DNA of 64,000 bases from Acidobacteriota bacterium (GTDB lineage Bacteria > Acidobacteriota > Terriglobia > Acidiferrales > UBA7541). Shown here in pieces: positions 45,245 through 54,203 of the stretch; position 1 is the stretch's first letter, and each line of letters opens with the position of its first letter. The notes beneath the pieces are model-generated. The model saw nothing but the letters and a program-made list of their open reading frames with translations, had not been told where the DNA came from and did no database searches. Location of the stretch: the NCBI GenBank assembly GCA_003225295.1, contig QHYZ01000081.1, forward strand, positions 1 through 64,000, given 5' to 3'. The position numbers and the translations under genes were made by a program.

Positions 45245-46128
45245 TTGGTTACCCTAATCAAGAGATTCTTTGTTGGAATGCGCGGCCTGGAGCTTCCCTC
45301 TGCCATCCAAACCAGAATGTGGAGCCCCCGCAGATAGAGTTCTCTTAAGTACCCAAGCCAGGTCGTGGCATTCCACGAGGGTCGAACTTCGATGCAGTCT
45401 TCCCGGAAGCCGGCCGTCATCAACAGAGTGACAGCCGAGCTTTCTGTCACGCCGTACTCATGCGTTAGATCATGGTAGCGGTGGAATAGCGCCAGGATGC
45501 TTCCCATGTTGGGCGTTTGAAAAACCGCGCATCCGCCCTTGGCTATTCTCAGATAGACGTTGTGCAGAAAACGAACAGCTCGCTCTTTGGGCAGGTGCTC
45601 AAGCAGGTCGAAACAATAAACCATATCGTATTCAGTCGTCCTCTGGAACTCGTCGAGTCTCAATGCATCGTGTTGTTGTACGAATGCCAGGCCTCTGCGA
45701 TGACAAATTTGCACGTTTTCGGGGGAGAGATCGAAACCCGACAAGTTCCCGTATCCAAGCTCACTCAAGAAAGCCAGGAACACCCCCTCGCCGCAGCCAA
45801 TGTCGAGGATGGATGAACTCTTCTTTCTTGGGAGCCATGGCCCCAAAATGCGCGCGAAAGACTTGAACATTACTTTGCGAGTCCGTGGATCCACTCCGTC
45901 AGCACGCCGCGTCAGCGTGTGATATCGCTTCAGAAGAACCTCTTGGGTGGTCCCGTTCGGTATTGAGAGTTCACAAAGTTGTTCTAGAGCAGGCTCGACA
46001 ATTGCCCCGCCCCTGAGCTGAGCACAGTTGTTGTCGAAACGGTTCTCTCCAAGCTCGGACATGCTGAAGCCGGGAGTCTCTCCAGCGGATTGAGGGCCTT
46101 CGCCCGATATATTTTCGTCAGCAACCAT
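45241..46128 (-). CDS. SAM-dependent methyltransferase
   Basis: The 295-residue protein has SSILDIGCGEGVFLAFLSEL (motif I), LSGFDLSPENVQICHRRG and DMVYCFDLLEHLPKERAVRF. It overlaps the upstream Wzy gene by 11 bases and the downstream GT4 gene by four, so it is part of one transcript. Confidence 0.9.
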   Translation of the reverse strand: MVADENISGEGPQSAGETPGFSMSELGENRFDNNCAQLRGGAIVEPALEQLCELSIPNGTTQEVLLKRYHTLTRRADGVDPRTRKVMFKSFARILGPWLPRKKSSSILDIGCGEGVFLAFLSELGYGNLSGFDLSPENVQICHRRGLAFVQQHDALRLDEFQRTTEYDMVYCFDLLEHLPKERAVRFLHNVYLRIAKGGCAVFQTPNMGSILALFHRYHDLTHEYGVTESSAVTLLMTAGFREDCIEVRPSWNATTWLGYLRELYLRGLHILVWMAEGSSRPRIPTKNLLIRVTK

Positions 46129-47659
46129 ACGAGTACTCCCTCAGCGAGCGTTCCAGGTCAAGCATTTTGCTCATTCGCAAACCGACGCCGCTCCCCACCC
46201 AGAAGAGGGACGCTAAGAATGGGCTTTCGAGCAGTAAATTGGCCGACCCATAGATACAAAGTGCAACTTGGGCCAAGATGGCAATCTGCAAGAAAACGAC
46301 GCAACGCTTCTGCGAATGGCAATGAACGGCGCGTAAAGCGGTCAAGAAGAAATAGAGGAGCAGAGCAAGCAAGGGAAGAAGACCGGAAAGCCCCATTTTA
46401 TATAGCACGGTCAAAAATGTGTTGTGCGGCCGCGGATCGTTATCAAGAGGCGACGGTTCAAAGGTAAAGGGAATCCCAAATCCTTCGCCAGCCATAGGAT
46501 ATTCCTCGAACCGTCTCCAGGCCTCCTTCCAAGCAGAAACTCGAAATTGCCAATTTGCGTCCTCACCAGAATTGAGAACCCCAGAAGCCAGATCTTCAGT
46601 TGCTCGCTCGGCAAAATCGCGGCCCGCCTCGGTGTGAAGAAAAACGAACGCCATTGTGCCCAGGAGCATGGTGACTGTGACCGCGGTTGCTACTAGGTGT
46701 GCTGCACGAATCTTCGTTCGAATCACTCGGCTACCAAACAGCCCCATGAAAAGCAAAACCGCAAGAGACACGAAAAGACTTCGCGCGTTTGCCAGCATCA
46801 GACCCAGGCACAGCGTACCCGCGAAAATCCATCCAGCTCGTTTCCGAAGCAGTCGGCTTGCCATCGCCACCACTGTGCCGGCCAGAGCAATCAAAATGTA
46901 AATTCCGTAGTATATGAAGCGCCTTTCTCCTGGGGCGACGACGAACCAAGCGATTGCGTTCAGCGAGGCCAAGGCCGCTCCGAGGAGAAACCAAACAGCC
47001 AGCCTTTTAATCGAGATCCAACTCCGAAACAAGTGATATCCAACGAATAGATATAGGGGATACACCACCAGGGCCGAATCACGGAGCACCAACATTGTGT
47101 CCCGACGTCCCCAGAAACCACGCGCCCCGGCCAGAACACCGGCCCCCAGAAGTAACAGCAGCAGGAGATTCACCGCCATTGGCGTGCGCCGATAGTGAGG
47201 TCGCGGGAGGGAAAAAATTGAAGCAAGCAGGACAAGGAGGACTACATCCGTCACGAATAAGGGTGCCCCAGGCCAGCGAAGGTATGAAAAATCCTTTGTA
47301 TACGCCACAGTGCAAAACACAAACCACAAGAACAGTCCCACGTTCAGCGAAACCCTTGCCTTGCGCACATAGCCGATCATCAAGGGGAAGGTCCCTGTCG
47401 CAAACAGAAGGGCGGCCAGATGCGGCTGATATTCCAACGGCCCGTTCCAACTTTCTTGCTGGTCCAGAATTGGAGTCCGTGTCAGCCCGTCCGCAACAGC
47501 AATCGCGGCTCCGACGATCACAATGAGGACCAGCCAGAAATTGACTATGCGCCCCTGAGTTTGCCTGCGGATGAGTAGCGGAGAGACGGGGCGGTCAGCG
47601 GCCTCAACTGAATGGGTCACGTGACCGGCTCCTAGAGCGAGCACCCCATTCCTACTCAT
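46118..47659 (-). CDS. O-antigen ligase/Wzy-like polymerase (first copy)
   Basis: This 513-residue protein has about eleven helices and the Wzy_C-type loop (SGEDANWQFRVSAWKEAWRR, FEEYPMAGEGFGIPFTFEP, RPHNTFLTVLYKMGLSG). In this order the gene probably encodes the polymerase for the repeat unit. The frame is open to 47734, but the ATG at 47659 has a GGGA site. It overlaps the following methyltransferase gene. Confidence 0.87.
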   Translation of the reverse strand: MSRNGVLALGAGHVTHSVEAADRPVSPLLIRRQTQGRIVNFWLVLIVIVGAAIAVADGLTRTPILDQQESWNGPLEYQPHLAALLFATGTFPLMIGYVRKARVSLNVGLFLWFVFCTVAYTKDFSYLRWPGAPLFVTDVVLLVLLASIFSLPRPHYRRTPMAVNLLLLLLLGAGVLAGARGFWGRRDTMLVLRDSALVVYPLYLFVGYHLFRSWISIKRLAVWFLLGAALASLNAIAWFVVAPGERRFIYYGIYILIALAGTVVAMASRLLRKRAGWIFAGTLCLGLMLANARSLFVSLAVLLFMGLFGSRVIRTKIRAAHLVATAVTVTMLLGTMAFVFLHTEAGRDFAERATEDLASGVLNSGEDANWQFRVSAWKEAWRRFEEYPMAGEGFGIPFTFEPSPLDNDPRPHNTFLTVLYKMGLSGLLPLLALLLYFFLTALRAVHCHSQKRCVVFLQIAILAQVALCIYGSANLLLESPFLASLFWVGSGVGLRMSKMLDLERSLREYSYGC

Positions 47660-47744
47660 GCAATTCCCAGCGACGGTAGACAAAGGAATCTTGCGCTTCG
47701 GTAGACTCCCGCAAGAAATCAAACCGCACCTCACAAACTTCGCT

Positions 47745-48590
47745 TTACGACCCCTCTCCCGACAGCACTGCGGGAACCGTACGCATCAAAATCTCTAAAT
47801 CCAGCAACAAGCTCCGGTGCTTCAAGTATTCAAGATCCAGTGCCATACATGTTTCAAAGGAAGGATTCCTGCGTGCGATGACCTGCCAAAGCCCCGTTAT
47901 TCCCGGCTTTACGTCCAGTCGTCTGTGATCCTTGGGTCGGTATCGCGCGTAATCGTCCATGGGATGGGGGCGCGGACCAACCAAGCTCATATCCCCCCTC
48001 AGCACATTCCACAATTGAGGCAGTTCGTCGAGGCTGTACTTGCGAAGAAAACGGCCGAGCCGGGTGACGCGAGGATCATCAGCAATTTTGAAGAAAGGGT
48101 CTTGGCGCTCATTGAAGCGGCGCAAGGAATTTTTCAGCTCGTCCGCCCCATCGACCATGGTCCGGAATTTATAGCAAACAAATTTTTGTCCCTTTTTTCC
48201 TGCACGGAGAGAGCCATAAATGACCGGGCCAGCGGACTCCACCTTGACGGCCAAGGCAATCGCGAGCAAGAAGGGCCAGAGGAGCAAGACACCGATGGCG
48301 GACAATAAAAGATCCATGATCCTCTTCACGAGCAGACCCGTGATGAGCATAGGGCGCGCGCGCACGATGCTGTCGCCCCGGCCAACGGCCGTTTCGAATC
48401 GTCCATAGTGGTCAATCCCGGGCAAGACAGAGCCCCAGATTCTTGCCAGGGACTGCAGAGAAGACATACGTGCCACCGAACTCGTGAGCGCAACTCTCCG
48501 CCGGCGAACCACATGTCCTGCCGATAAATTGCAGCGGCTAAAGGCTTGGGTCCGAAGATCGAGAGGTTCACCGGGCATCAAATCGACCAC
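47745..48590 (-). CDS. Initiating sugar-phosphate transferase (WcaJ-type)
   Basis: The 281 residues end in a bacterial sugar transferase domain: one hydrophobic segment (LLLSAIGVLLLWPFLLAIAL), the catalytic stretch KFRTMVDGADELK, RKYSLDELPQLWNVLRGDMS and VGPRPHPMDDYARY, and PGITGLWQVIARR. It lacks the N-terminal four-helix region of full-length WcaJ. It would transfer the first sugar-phosphate to undecaprenyl phosphate. It is the first gene of the polysaccharide operon. Confidence 0.92.
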   Translation of the reverse strand: MVDLMPGEPLDLRTQAFSRCNLSAGHVVRRRRVALTSSVARMSSLQSLARIWGSVLPGIDHYGRFETAVGRGDSIVRARPMLITGLLVKRIMDLLLSAIGVLLLWPFLLAIALAVKVESAGPVIYGSLRAGKKGQKFVCYKFRTMVDGADELKNSLRRFNERQDPFFKIADDPRVTRLGRFLRKYSLDELPQLWNVLRGDMSLVGPRPHPMDDYARYRPKDHRRLDVKPGITGLWQVIARRNPSFETCMALDLEYLKHRSLLLDLEILMRTVPAVLSGEGS

Positions 48591-48983
48591 CCCGAGCTCT
48601 TGAGTATTTCCAGCGGACTCAAGTGCTCAAAATACTGCATGAGCCAGCACTTTCAGCTGCACATCAAAGCAGGCCAAGCGTAGAGAGTGAACAAGAATCA
48701 GTCGATAGGGTCTAGACTCTAATCGTGGCCAAGGTGAAAACCTTAGGAGGCGAGTTTGAGCTGCCCTTCTCCGGCAACCCTTGTAGCAACGAACCCCCTT
48801 TAGGGGTAGATCCCTTAGTCTTTCCCTAGGGTTTCCACGGGCTCCCAGCGGAGGTAACCCCCCTATCGACAATGGAAGACTTAGATGCTAAAAAATCTTT
48901 GTCAGCCCTCCGCGACCTTTCTTCGGTCAGGCAGATAGATACCGGTGATTTTGACTATCACACCACTTTCCGCCGGAAAACAG
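48591..48983. other. Divergent promoter region of polysaccharide and FecR genes
   Basis: No gene is supported. The region carries clustered C-run/G-run inverted motifs (48794-48865, listed separately) and must hold the promoters for the leftward polysaccharide operon and the rightward FecR gene. Confidence 0.5.
48794..48865. promoter_or_regulatory. Clustered CCC-TA-GGG inverted motifs, candidate operator
   Basis: Four related elements occur within 72 bases: ACCCCCTTTAGGGGTA (about 48794-48808), TCCCTTAG (48811-48818), TCCCTAGGG (48823-48831) and ACCCCCCTA (about 48857-48865). The first and third are inverted repeats. Similar CCCCT/AGGGG sites are bound by LuxR/NarL-type response regulators, so a shared activator is possible; no such regulator gene lies in the window. 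Confidence 0.4.
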
Positions 48984-49736
48984 ATGCGGGGTCCCGCAAT
49001 CTATACTGGTCTTCTTCGGCTTCTTGTCGCGCTCCTCCTACTCCTTCTCGCAGTGACCCGTGCCCGGGCACTGCCCCAGGAGCAAGAGAGAGAGACTCTG
49101 GGTTCCCTCACAAGCATTGGGGAGGTCTATGTGAATGACTCCCCGGCGCCCGCCGAAATCACGATTTTTTCGGGCGACAGAGTGCGTACCGGGGAAACCG
49201 GCTCCGCGACCTTTAACATGAGCGGAAAGGGCTCGCTCAAACTCTCTCCGCGCAGTCAAGTCCTCTTCTCCGGGAAATACGAATATACGGCTGAGTTGGA
49301 GGCAGGAGCGGTGGTGATGAATTCCGTTAGCGGACCAAATGGATTTACACTTCGGATTGGAAATGATGTGCTGGTTCCTTCCTTCAAACAGCGTACGGCA
49401 TTGGCATCAATTGACCGTGCTGCCGATGGTTCTTTCCTGGTCACTTGTTCGGACGGGGCCATAGGCGTCTTAACCCTGAAGGGGACATCGGGCCTGTTTC
49501 TCCAAGTTGGTCAGTCCGTGACCGCGGCACCGAACGGACAATTGTTCCCAGTAATACAACAAGCCGTTACCACCGAGAAATTGCTTTCCGGGAGGTCATC
49601 TTCTGGAGCCCGAAAGCCTAGGGGTAGCTATGGGGGATGGGGATTTCTCGGGCTGGCAGCTGCCGGGGCAGCCGGAATTGTGGCGGCTCAAAGCCACGGC
49701 GGCGGAAAGCAATCCATTAGCCCCTCTGCACCTTAA
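48984..49736 (+). CDS. FecR-domain secreted/membrane protein
   Basis: From the ATG at 48984 the protein (250 residues) has a hydrophobic N-terminal segment (LLRLLVALLLLLLAVTRARA), a FecR-type beta domain (GEVYVNDSPAPAEITIFSGD, TGETGSATFNMSGKGSLKLS), and a C-terminal Gly/Ala helix (WGFLGLAAAGAAGIVAA). FecR domains bind signals or glycans outside the membrane. The gene is divergent from the polysaccharide operon. An in-frame ATG at 48945 is also possible; neither has a strong ribosome site. Confidence 0.75.
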   Translation: MRGPAIYTGLLRLLVALLLLLLAVTRARALPQEQERETLGSLTSIGEVYVNDSPAPAEITIFSGDRVRTGETGSATFNMSGKGSLKLSPRSQVLFSGKYEYTAELEAGAVVMNSVSGPNGFTLRIGNDVLVPSFKQRTALASIDRAADGSFLVTCSDGAIGVLTLKGTSGLFLQVGQSVTAAPNGQLFPVIQQAVTTEKLLSGRSSSGARKPRGSYGGWGFLGLAAAGAAGIVAAQSHGGGKQSISPSAP

Positions 49737-49877
49737 GATCGCGGCCCGAGCCTGCTGGCTATTTGTAAAACCGTGGGGCGCTGCCTCAAGCCCCGTTTCA
49801 ATATCTTAAGGGATCGCCACGGCACACCGATGAGATGGCCTCTTTGGGTATCCTGCGCCCTCGGAAGGCTCTTCGCT

Positions 49878-52166
49878 TTAATTCTTAGGGTTTGACGGAC
49901 CCGCCATCCGAAACTTGACTATGACATCTTGCTCCGTTTCCACTGGTTGCCCACCGAGCAAGGTTTTTGCGTAATGCCATTCGCGAATCGCACTGGTGGC
50001 TGCCTTCGCAAGCAAAGCTGGCCCGCTGGTTAGCTCGACGTTCTGCACGGACCCATCGCCGCCGACAACAACGTGTAACTTTACGGTGCCCTCGATGCCT
50101 TGGCTCTTCGCGTCCTCAGGATAAACTGGTTCGACAAGCGAGATGGCGCGGCCGATCTGCAAACTTCTTTCACTCGATGGTTTCTGTGAACTGATGTCTG
50201 AGGGGACTCGGATCGATGGGTAAGGATCAGTGCTGACCGCCACCGACCACGTCGGAGCCACGGAAGCAGTTGGTGGCTTCAAAGGAGGCGGGGGACTCTC
50301 TTTCACCTCAGTCGCCGTTCCACTCGGGACGCGCGCGGCCGGGCTCGTGGCTGGCATGGCGGCGCTTTCGGTTGGTTGAGCAGGCAAACTTCCCACCACT
50401 TGGCTTCGAGCATTCTCCGCCGCTGGGCTCGTTGCCGGCGTGGCGGTGCTTTCAGTTGGTCGAGCAAGCGAATTTTCCACGACCTGGCTTAGAGTATTCT
50501 CCACGGCTGGATTCAGCACAGCGACAACAGTGCGCTCCGGAGGCCTTGCAGGCTGATTCTCCGGCAAGGAGTTCTGAGCGCGGCGAACAGCACTATTAAC
50601 AGTGGGCCTGGCGGCACCGCCGTCTATGTTGCCCACCTGCGGAAGTTCGGCTTCCAATTGCTCTGCGGAACCATTCGGGGGACGGTCAGCGGGCACCCGG
50701 TCGAACCCATCCGGTTGTGGCCCGCTAGTCTCCGATAGGAGCGCGGGAGCATCTGTAGTCTTAGGCGCTCGAATTGGTTTATTCAGCTCCGCCAGCTGGT
50801 TCGGGCCTTCCGTACTCTGTCCGATGAAGGCAATCAATTCTTTCCGGGCGGCTGGCGGCGTTGCAACCCATCCTATGGCTACCGCCGCCACACCGGAAAG
50901 TATGACGGTCACCGCAACTCTCCTCCGACTCTCAGCTCCTCCTTCTGTACTCAGCGGATTAAATACAGGTGTCGATTTGTGCTTGGATTCGTTTCTCTCT
51001 GATGTCTTTGGGGGCCAAACATCCGACGCAACGAATGTCGCTATTTCCTTCTCAGCATTCCTGCCGGTCACAACAAGAGGCGGAGGAACGGAGCCCTGCC
51101 AGTGTTGTTGAACTACCCTGCCTGAGGGTGGACCTACAGGCGCAAGGATTTTCAGTTTGGGAATCTCGGGTATTTCCGGATGAATTGCGAGGCTGTCCGG
51201 AGCCGCGACGTTTTGCGCCTGAAGTTCACGCAGCAACTCCTGGCGGGAAATCCGCCTGGCGATTATCCGGCGCGCCGATTCTGTCGCATTGACGAATCGA
51301 ATCCCGGCCTCTCGTTTTGATTTACTGATCCACGCAATCTGCCCGCTTACTTCGATCTGATCCCTCGACCCCCTGAATTTAATCCGTATGGATGGAAGGT
51401 CCTTCTCGGTCAAGGTAACAGCGGTGGCAACAGCAAGGCCGCCTTCGCTGATGTTAAGCAGCCAGCCTCCGATGTCCCGGCCCAAGTCGATGTAACTGAT
51501 GGGCCTGTTCAGCTGCCGGGGATGAACGCGGCGTTCGCTAGGCTGGGCTGAACTGTCTTCGCCAGCCAGGTTGTCTGATCCGACCCAAGTGGATTGCGCG
51601 AGAAATTCCGCAACAATTCCCGGCGGTTGGTTGATGAGCACGGAAAAATCTTCCGGCAGGTACGGCACAGGGATGCTTTGTTCCGCAACGGTGCTGGACT
51701 CCACGGCATCCGGCGGCGAGAACACTGACGTTCCTGCCAGCACACTGCCCGCCGGGCGTTGTTGTGGTTTCGGGTCTCTCTCTGCTCCAAACGGAGGTTC
51801 GCCTGGCGAGCTTTCGACGGCAAGCCAGTCAGTGATTCGCTGGCGCGTCTCTGCCGGCAATCCGACGAATCTTATCCCCGCCGTTTTTCCTGATTCACTT
51901 TTCCAGGTTATCTGTCCGGTTGCTTTCATCCAGCCACCGGAGTCCGGCAATAGAATCCGCATGCTTAGAAGCTCATCCCCACCCATAATCATTGCGGCAG
52001 AGAGGGCCAATCCGTCCTCACTCATGTTGTAGATGAGACCGCCGTTCACCTTCCCCAGGTCCGCGTAGATCGGTGGGGTAACAGGCGTGCGTGCCCGCGC
52101 ACGGCGTTCGGTGGCTCCGAGAGCTTTCTTTCGCGCGCTATGTGATGTGCCCAGCATGCCCTGCAA
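49878..52166 (-). CDS. PilZ-PilZ-TM-TonB fusion protein
   Basis: The 762-residue protein has two PilZ domains. The first (about 20-115) keeps the c-di-GMP motifs RxxxR (R22, R26) and NMSEDG; the second (about 210-302) keeps RxxxR (R213, R217) and NISEGG. A membrane helix follows (417-435, VAVTVILSGVAAVAIGWVA), then a long Pro/Ser/Thr-rich segment with two copies of an about 30-residue repeat (around ARPTESTATPATS and AQPTESAAMPATS). The last 90 residues are a TonB C-terminal domain (ISLVEPVYPEDAKSQGIEGT, GSVQNVELTSG). It would link c-di-GMP levels inside the cell to a TonB-type contact across the periplasm. The union of these parts is unusual. Confidence 0.85.
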   Translation of the reverse strand: MQGMLGTSHSARKKALGATERRARARTPVTPPIYADLGKVNGGLIYNMSEDGLALSAAMIMGGDELLSMRILLPDSGGWMKATGQITWKSESGKTAGIRFVGLPAETRQRITDWLAVESSPGEPPFGAERDPKPQQRPAGSVLAGTSVFSPPDAVESSTVAEQSIPVPYLPEDFSVLINQPPGIVAEFLAQSTWVGSDNLAGEDSSAQPSERRVHPRQLNRPISYIDLGRDIGGWLLNISEGGLAVATAVTLTEKDLPSIRIKFRGSRDQIEVSGQIAWISKSKREAGIRFVNATESARRIIARRISRQELLRELQAQNVAAPDSLAIHPEIPEIPKLKILAPVGPPSGRVVQQHWQGSVPPPLVVTGRNAEKEIATFVASDVWPPKTSERNESKHKSTPVFNPLSTEGGAESRRRVAVTVILSGVAAVAIGWVATPPAARKELIAFIGQSTEGPNQLAELNKPIRAPKTTDAPALLSETSGPQPDGFDRVPADRPPNGSAEQLEAELPQVGNIDGGAARPTVNSAVRRAQNSLPENQPARPPERTVVAVLNPAVENTLSQVVENSLARPTESTATPATSPAAENARSQVVGSLPAQPTESAAMPATSPAARVPSGTATEVKESPPPPLKPPTASVAPTWSVAVSTDPYPSIRVPSDISSQKPSSERSLQIGRAISLVEPVYPEDAKSQGIEGTVKLHVVVGGDGSVQNVELTSGPALLAKAATSAIREWHYAKTLLGGQPVETEQDVIVKFRMAGPSNPKN

Positions 52167-52310
52167 TCATGGACCGGGAATCCTGCAAGAACCCTTCCAA
52201 CATTCACTCAAATCATAGGTTTATGCAACACTATCTTCAATCCGGTAAAACCCTGCATTGACCCGAAATACCGTGCCTCGAACCGTGAAGAGTCGTCCCA
52301 GGGGGTGCGG

Positions 52311-53576
52311 CTAGTTTTCTGGGGTAAGACTGACTCGGTCGATCCAGACAGTGCCGCCGATCAGGTTGTCAAGTTTCTCGCTCGGGGGCCGCGCGACTCT
52401 CACGATCAGTAAGTGCGTGTCGGCCTTGGTTTTAAATTCAAGGTGTTGGGAGGACCAGCCGGACGTACCCACGGTGTTTTCGGTCGATAGGAACAGCTTC
52501 CCCATATCGAAGGCATCGAACACCTGGAACCTTGGTCCGCTGTCCGTGGAAATCCCTTTCACCCGTAAAGCGCCGGAAAACCGGTACTGGGTGTTCGGCA
52601 GGACGGCCACGTACTCCAATACGTGTCCATAGTCGAGGTTGCGCTTCCCATCGAATTCGATGCGAAGCGCGCGCGCACCCTCGAAAGCATCCTGGAGATC
52701 CATGCTCACCACAGCTCCATCGACAGGGACAATGCGCCAATCGAACCCCCCGTCAAGAATATCGTGTTCGAAACTCCCGTTTCTCACCAAATTTGAATTG
52801 TTTACAAGTGGGCCAATTTGCGCCGGGAAGCGCTCGGCCAGTGTGGACCACGCTGCGACCAGGCGGTCGGGCTCGTGGTGTTGGATGAGTGCGTCAAGAT
52901 AGGGGAAGGCCTGCCGGAGGTCAAACGGCAATTTCAGCTGGAGCAGCCGGAGCCAAACTTGTTCGGCAGCCGTCACGTTACCCGCTTCCATTTCGAAGTT
53001 GAGATAGTCAAAGAATACGGACGCCTGGGGAGGAAGCATCTGCAGAATCGCGCGATTGTCCCGCGTCGCGCTGGCGGCAAGCCGGAACACGTCGCGGTGC
53101 GCGGCGCTGTTTCCTACGAGCACAACCTGCAGCGCGTCTAGTGCTTCTGGGATCCTGCGAGTCCGAAATGCAAAATTGGCGAATCTCCAGTTGATCTCCG
53201 GCGAGTTAGGGAAGAGCCGGAGCGCCCGCTTGAATGCGCTCAATGCGTCATTGGTTCGCCCGGCCCAATCGTAGGCTGAGCCAAGATCACTCCAAAAGTG
53301 AGCGTCACAGGGGCTCAAGCGCGTTGCACTCTCGTAAAACGGAACGCTGGCATCTAAGTTTTTCGTGGACCCATAGAAGTGCGTGAAGGTGCCCAACGCG
53401 TCATAATACTGCGGATTATCGCGTTCCCATTGTATGGCGGATTGAACCGAGGTTGGCGACTCTTGGCGGAAATACCAATCAGCGACCCCTCTTCTTCCCA
53501 CTCGGCAGATGCAGAAAACCAAGCCAAGCGCCAAGCAAATTCGAATCGCAAATGTGAATAACTGCCGCTCACTCAA
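52311..53576 (-). CDS. TPR protein with carbohydrate-binding-like C-terminus
   Basis: The 421 residues begin with one membrane helix (FAIRICLALGLVFCICRVG), then TPR-type repeats (about 50-170; FWSDLGSAYDWAGRTNDALS, INWRFANFAFRTRRIPEALD). The last 150 residues (NLVRNGSFEHDILDGGFDW, ALRIEFDGKRNLDYGHVLEY, RFSGALRVKGIS) have the jelly-roll pattern of CBM4/9-type modules. This membrane-anchored combination may act in polysaccharide handling; its gene lies near the exopolysaccharide cluster and next to the PilZ-TonB gene. Confidence 0.8.
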   Translation of the reverse strand: MSERQLFTFAIRICLALGLVFCICRVGRRGVADWYFRQESPTSVQSAIQWERDNPQYYDALGTFTHFYGSTKNLDASVPFYESATRLSPCDAHFWSDLGSAYDWAGRTNDALSAFKRALRLFPNSPEINWRFANFAFRTRRIPEALDALQVVLVGNSAAHRDVFRLAASATRDNRAILQMLPPQASVFFDYLNFEMEAGNVTAAEQVWLRLLQLKLPFDLRQAFPYLDALIQHHEPDRLVAAWSTLAERFPAQIGPLVNNSNLVRNGSFEHDILDGGFDWRIVPVDGAVVSMDLQDAFEGARALRIEFDGKRNLDYGHVLEYVAVLPNTQYRFSGALRVKGISTDSGPRFQVFDAFDMGKLFLSTENTVGTSGWSSQHLEFKTKADTHLLIVRVARPPSEKLDNLIGGTVWIDRVSLTPEN

Positions 53577-54029
53577 GTTTCACCGCTCGGGGGTCTCACC
53601 TTCGCAACTTCCCCTGGGGAGTGAAGTTTCTGGATTGCAGCGAAGTGCCAGCGACGGGGCCAGCGCCAACCTTTGAGGCGAATTCAGTTGGGCGGCACGT
53701 TTCCCATCTTCAGTATGAAGCTGACTGTAACTGTAAGGTGGCCTCCACGGTTCGATCTTGCCCCGGCCAGTCGCCAGACGCAACATCAAATCATGTATCC
53801 AAGAATTGTTCCCGCAAACTAGGCAAACGAGCTTGTAGTGCTGCTGGCGTTTGCTTTCGTCCATGTTCGGGTCGCATACGTTTATCGTGTTGCGGATGTC
53901 TGCGTGGCGCATGACACGGAACGTACCTCAGGCTTTTGGAACAAAAGCCTGCTGAACCATGTTGGGAAAAAGGATTCGTCGACCAGTCCGTGGTTGCAGA
54001 TCGTATCGACATCTGCATGCGCCGCTGTC
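53577..54029. other. Region with an unsupported minus-strand frame
   Basis: A 110-codon minus frame (53580-53912) contains KLVCLVCGNNSW, a possible zinc-binding pair, but its second half is Pro/Ser/Arg-rich and no ribosome site was seen. I do not call a gene. An inverted repeat GGCTTTTG/CAAAAGCC near 53931-53951 is present without a T-run. Confidence 0.35.
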
Positions 54030-54203
54030 TTAGGAGTGGCCTGATGTGGCACGCAGGGCCACCTGAACGCCTTCCCATAGTGCAAAGCCGCAGACCGATA
54101 GAATGGCTAGAATGGCAATCGCCACGACGATTTTCGTTCGTATGCCGGTGGCAGATTCTTTGGTCGGAAATGAACTCTCAGGGTAAAGCGATTGTGTTTT
54201 CAC
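54030..54203 (-). CDS. 57-aa single-pass membrane protein
   Basis: A 58-codon frame starts with GTG directly after AGGAGGAGAC, a near-perfect ribosome site. The product has a polar N-terminus (KTQSLYPESSFPTKESATG), a basic RTK and one membrane helix (IVVAIAILAILSVCGFALW), and a short outer tail. No family is recognised. Small size hides it from most length cutoffs, but the ribosome site and clean topology support it. Confidence 0.6.
   Translation of the reverse strand: MKTQSLYPESSFPTKESATGIRTKIVVAIAILAILSVCGFALWEGVQVALRATSGHS

Noticed and set aside
49765-49800. Hairpin GGGGC/GCCCC after the FecR gene as a terminator
   Set aside because: The stem is five base pairs with a ten-base loop and a poor T-run; too weak to call.
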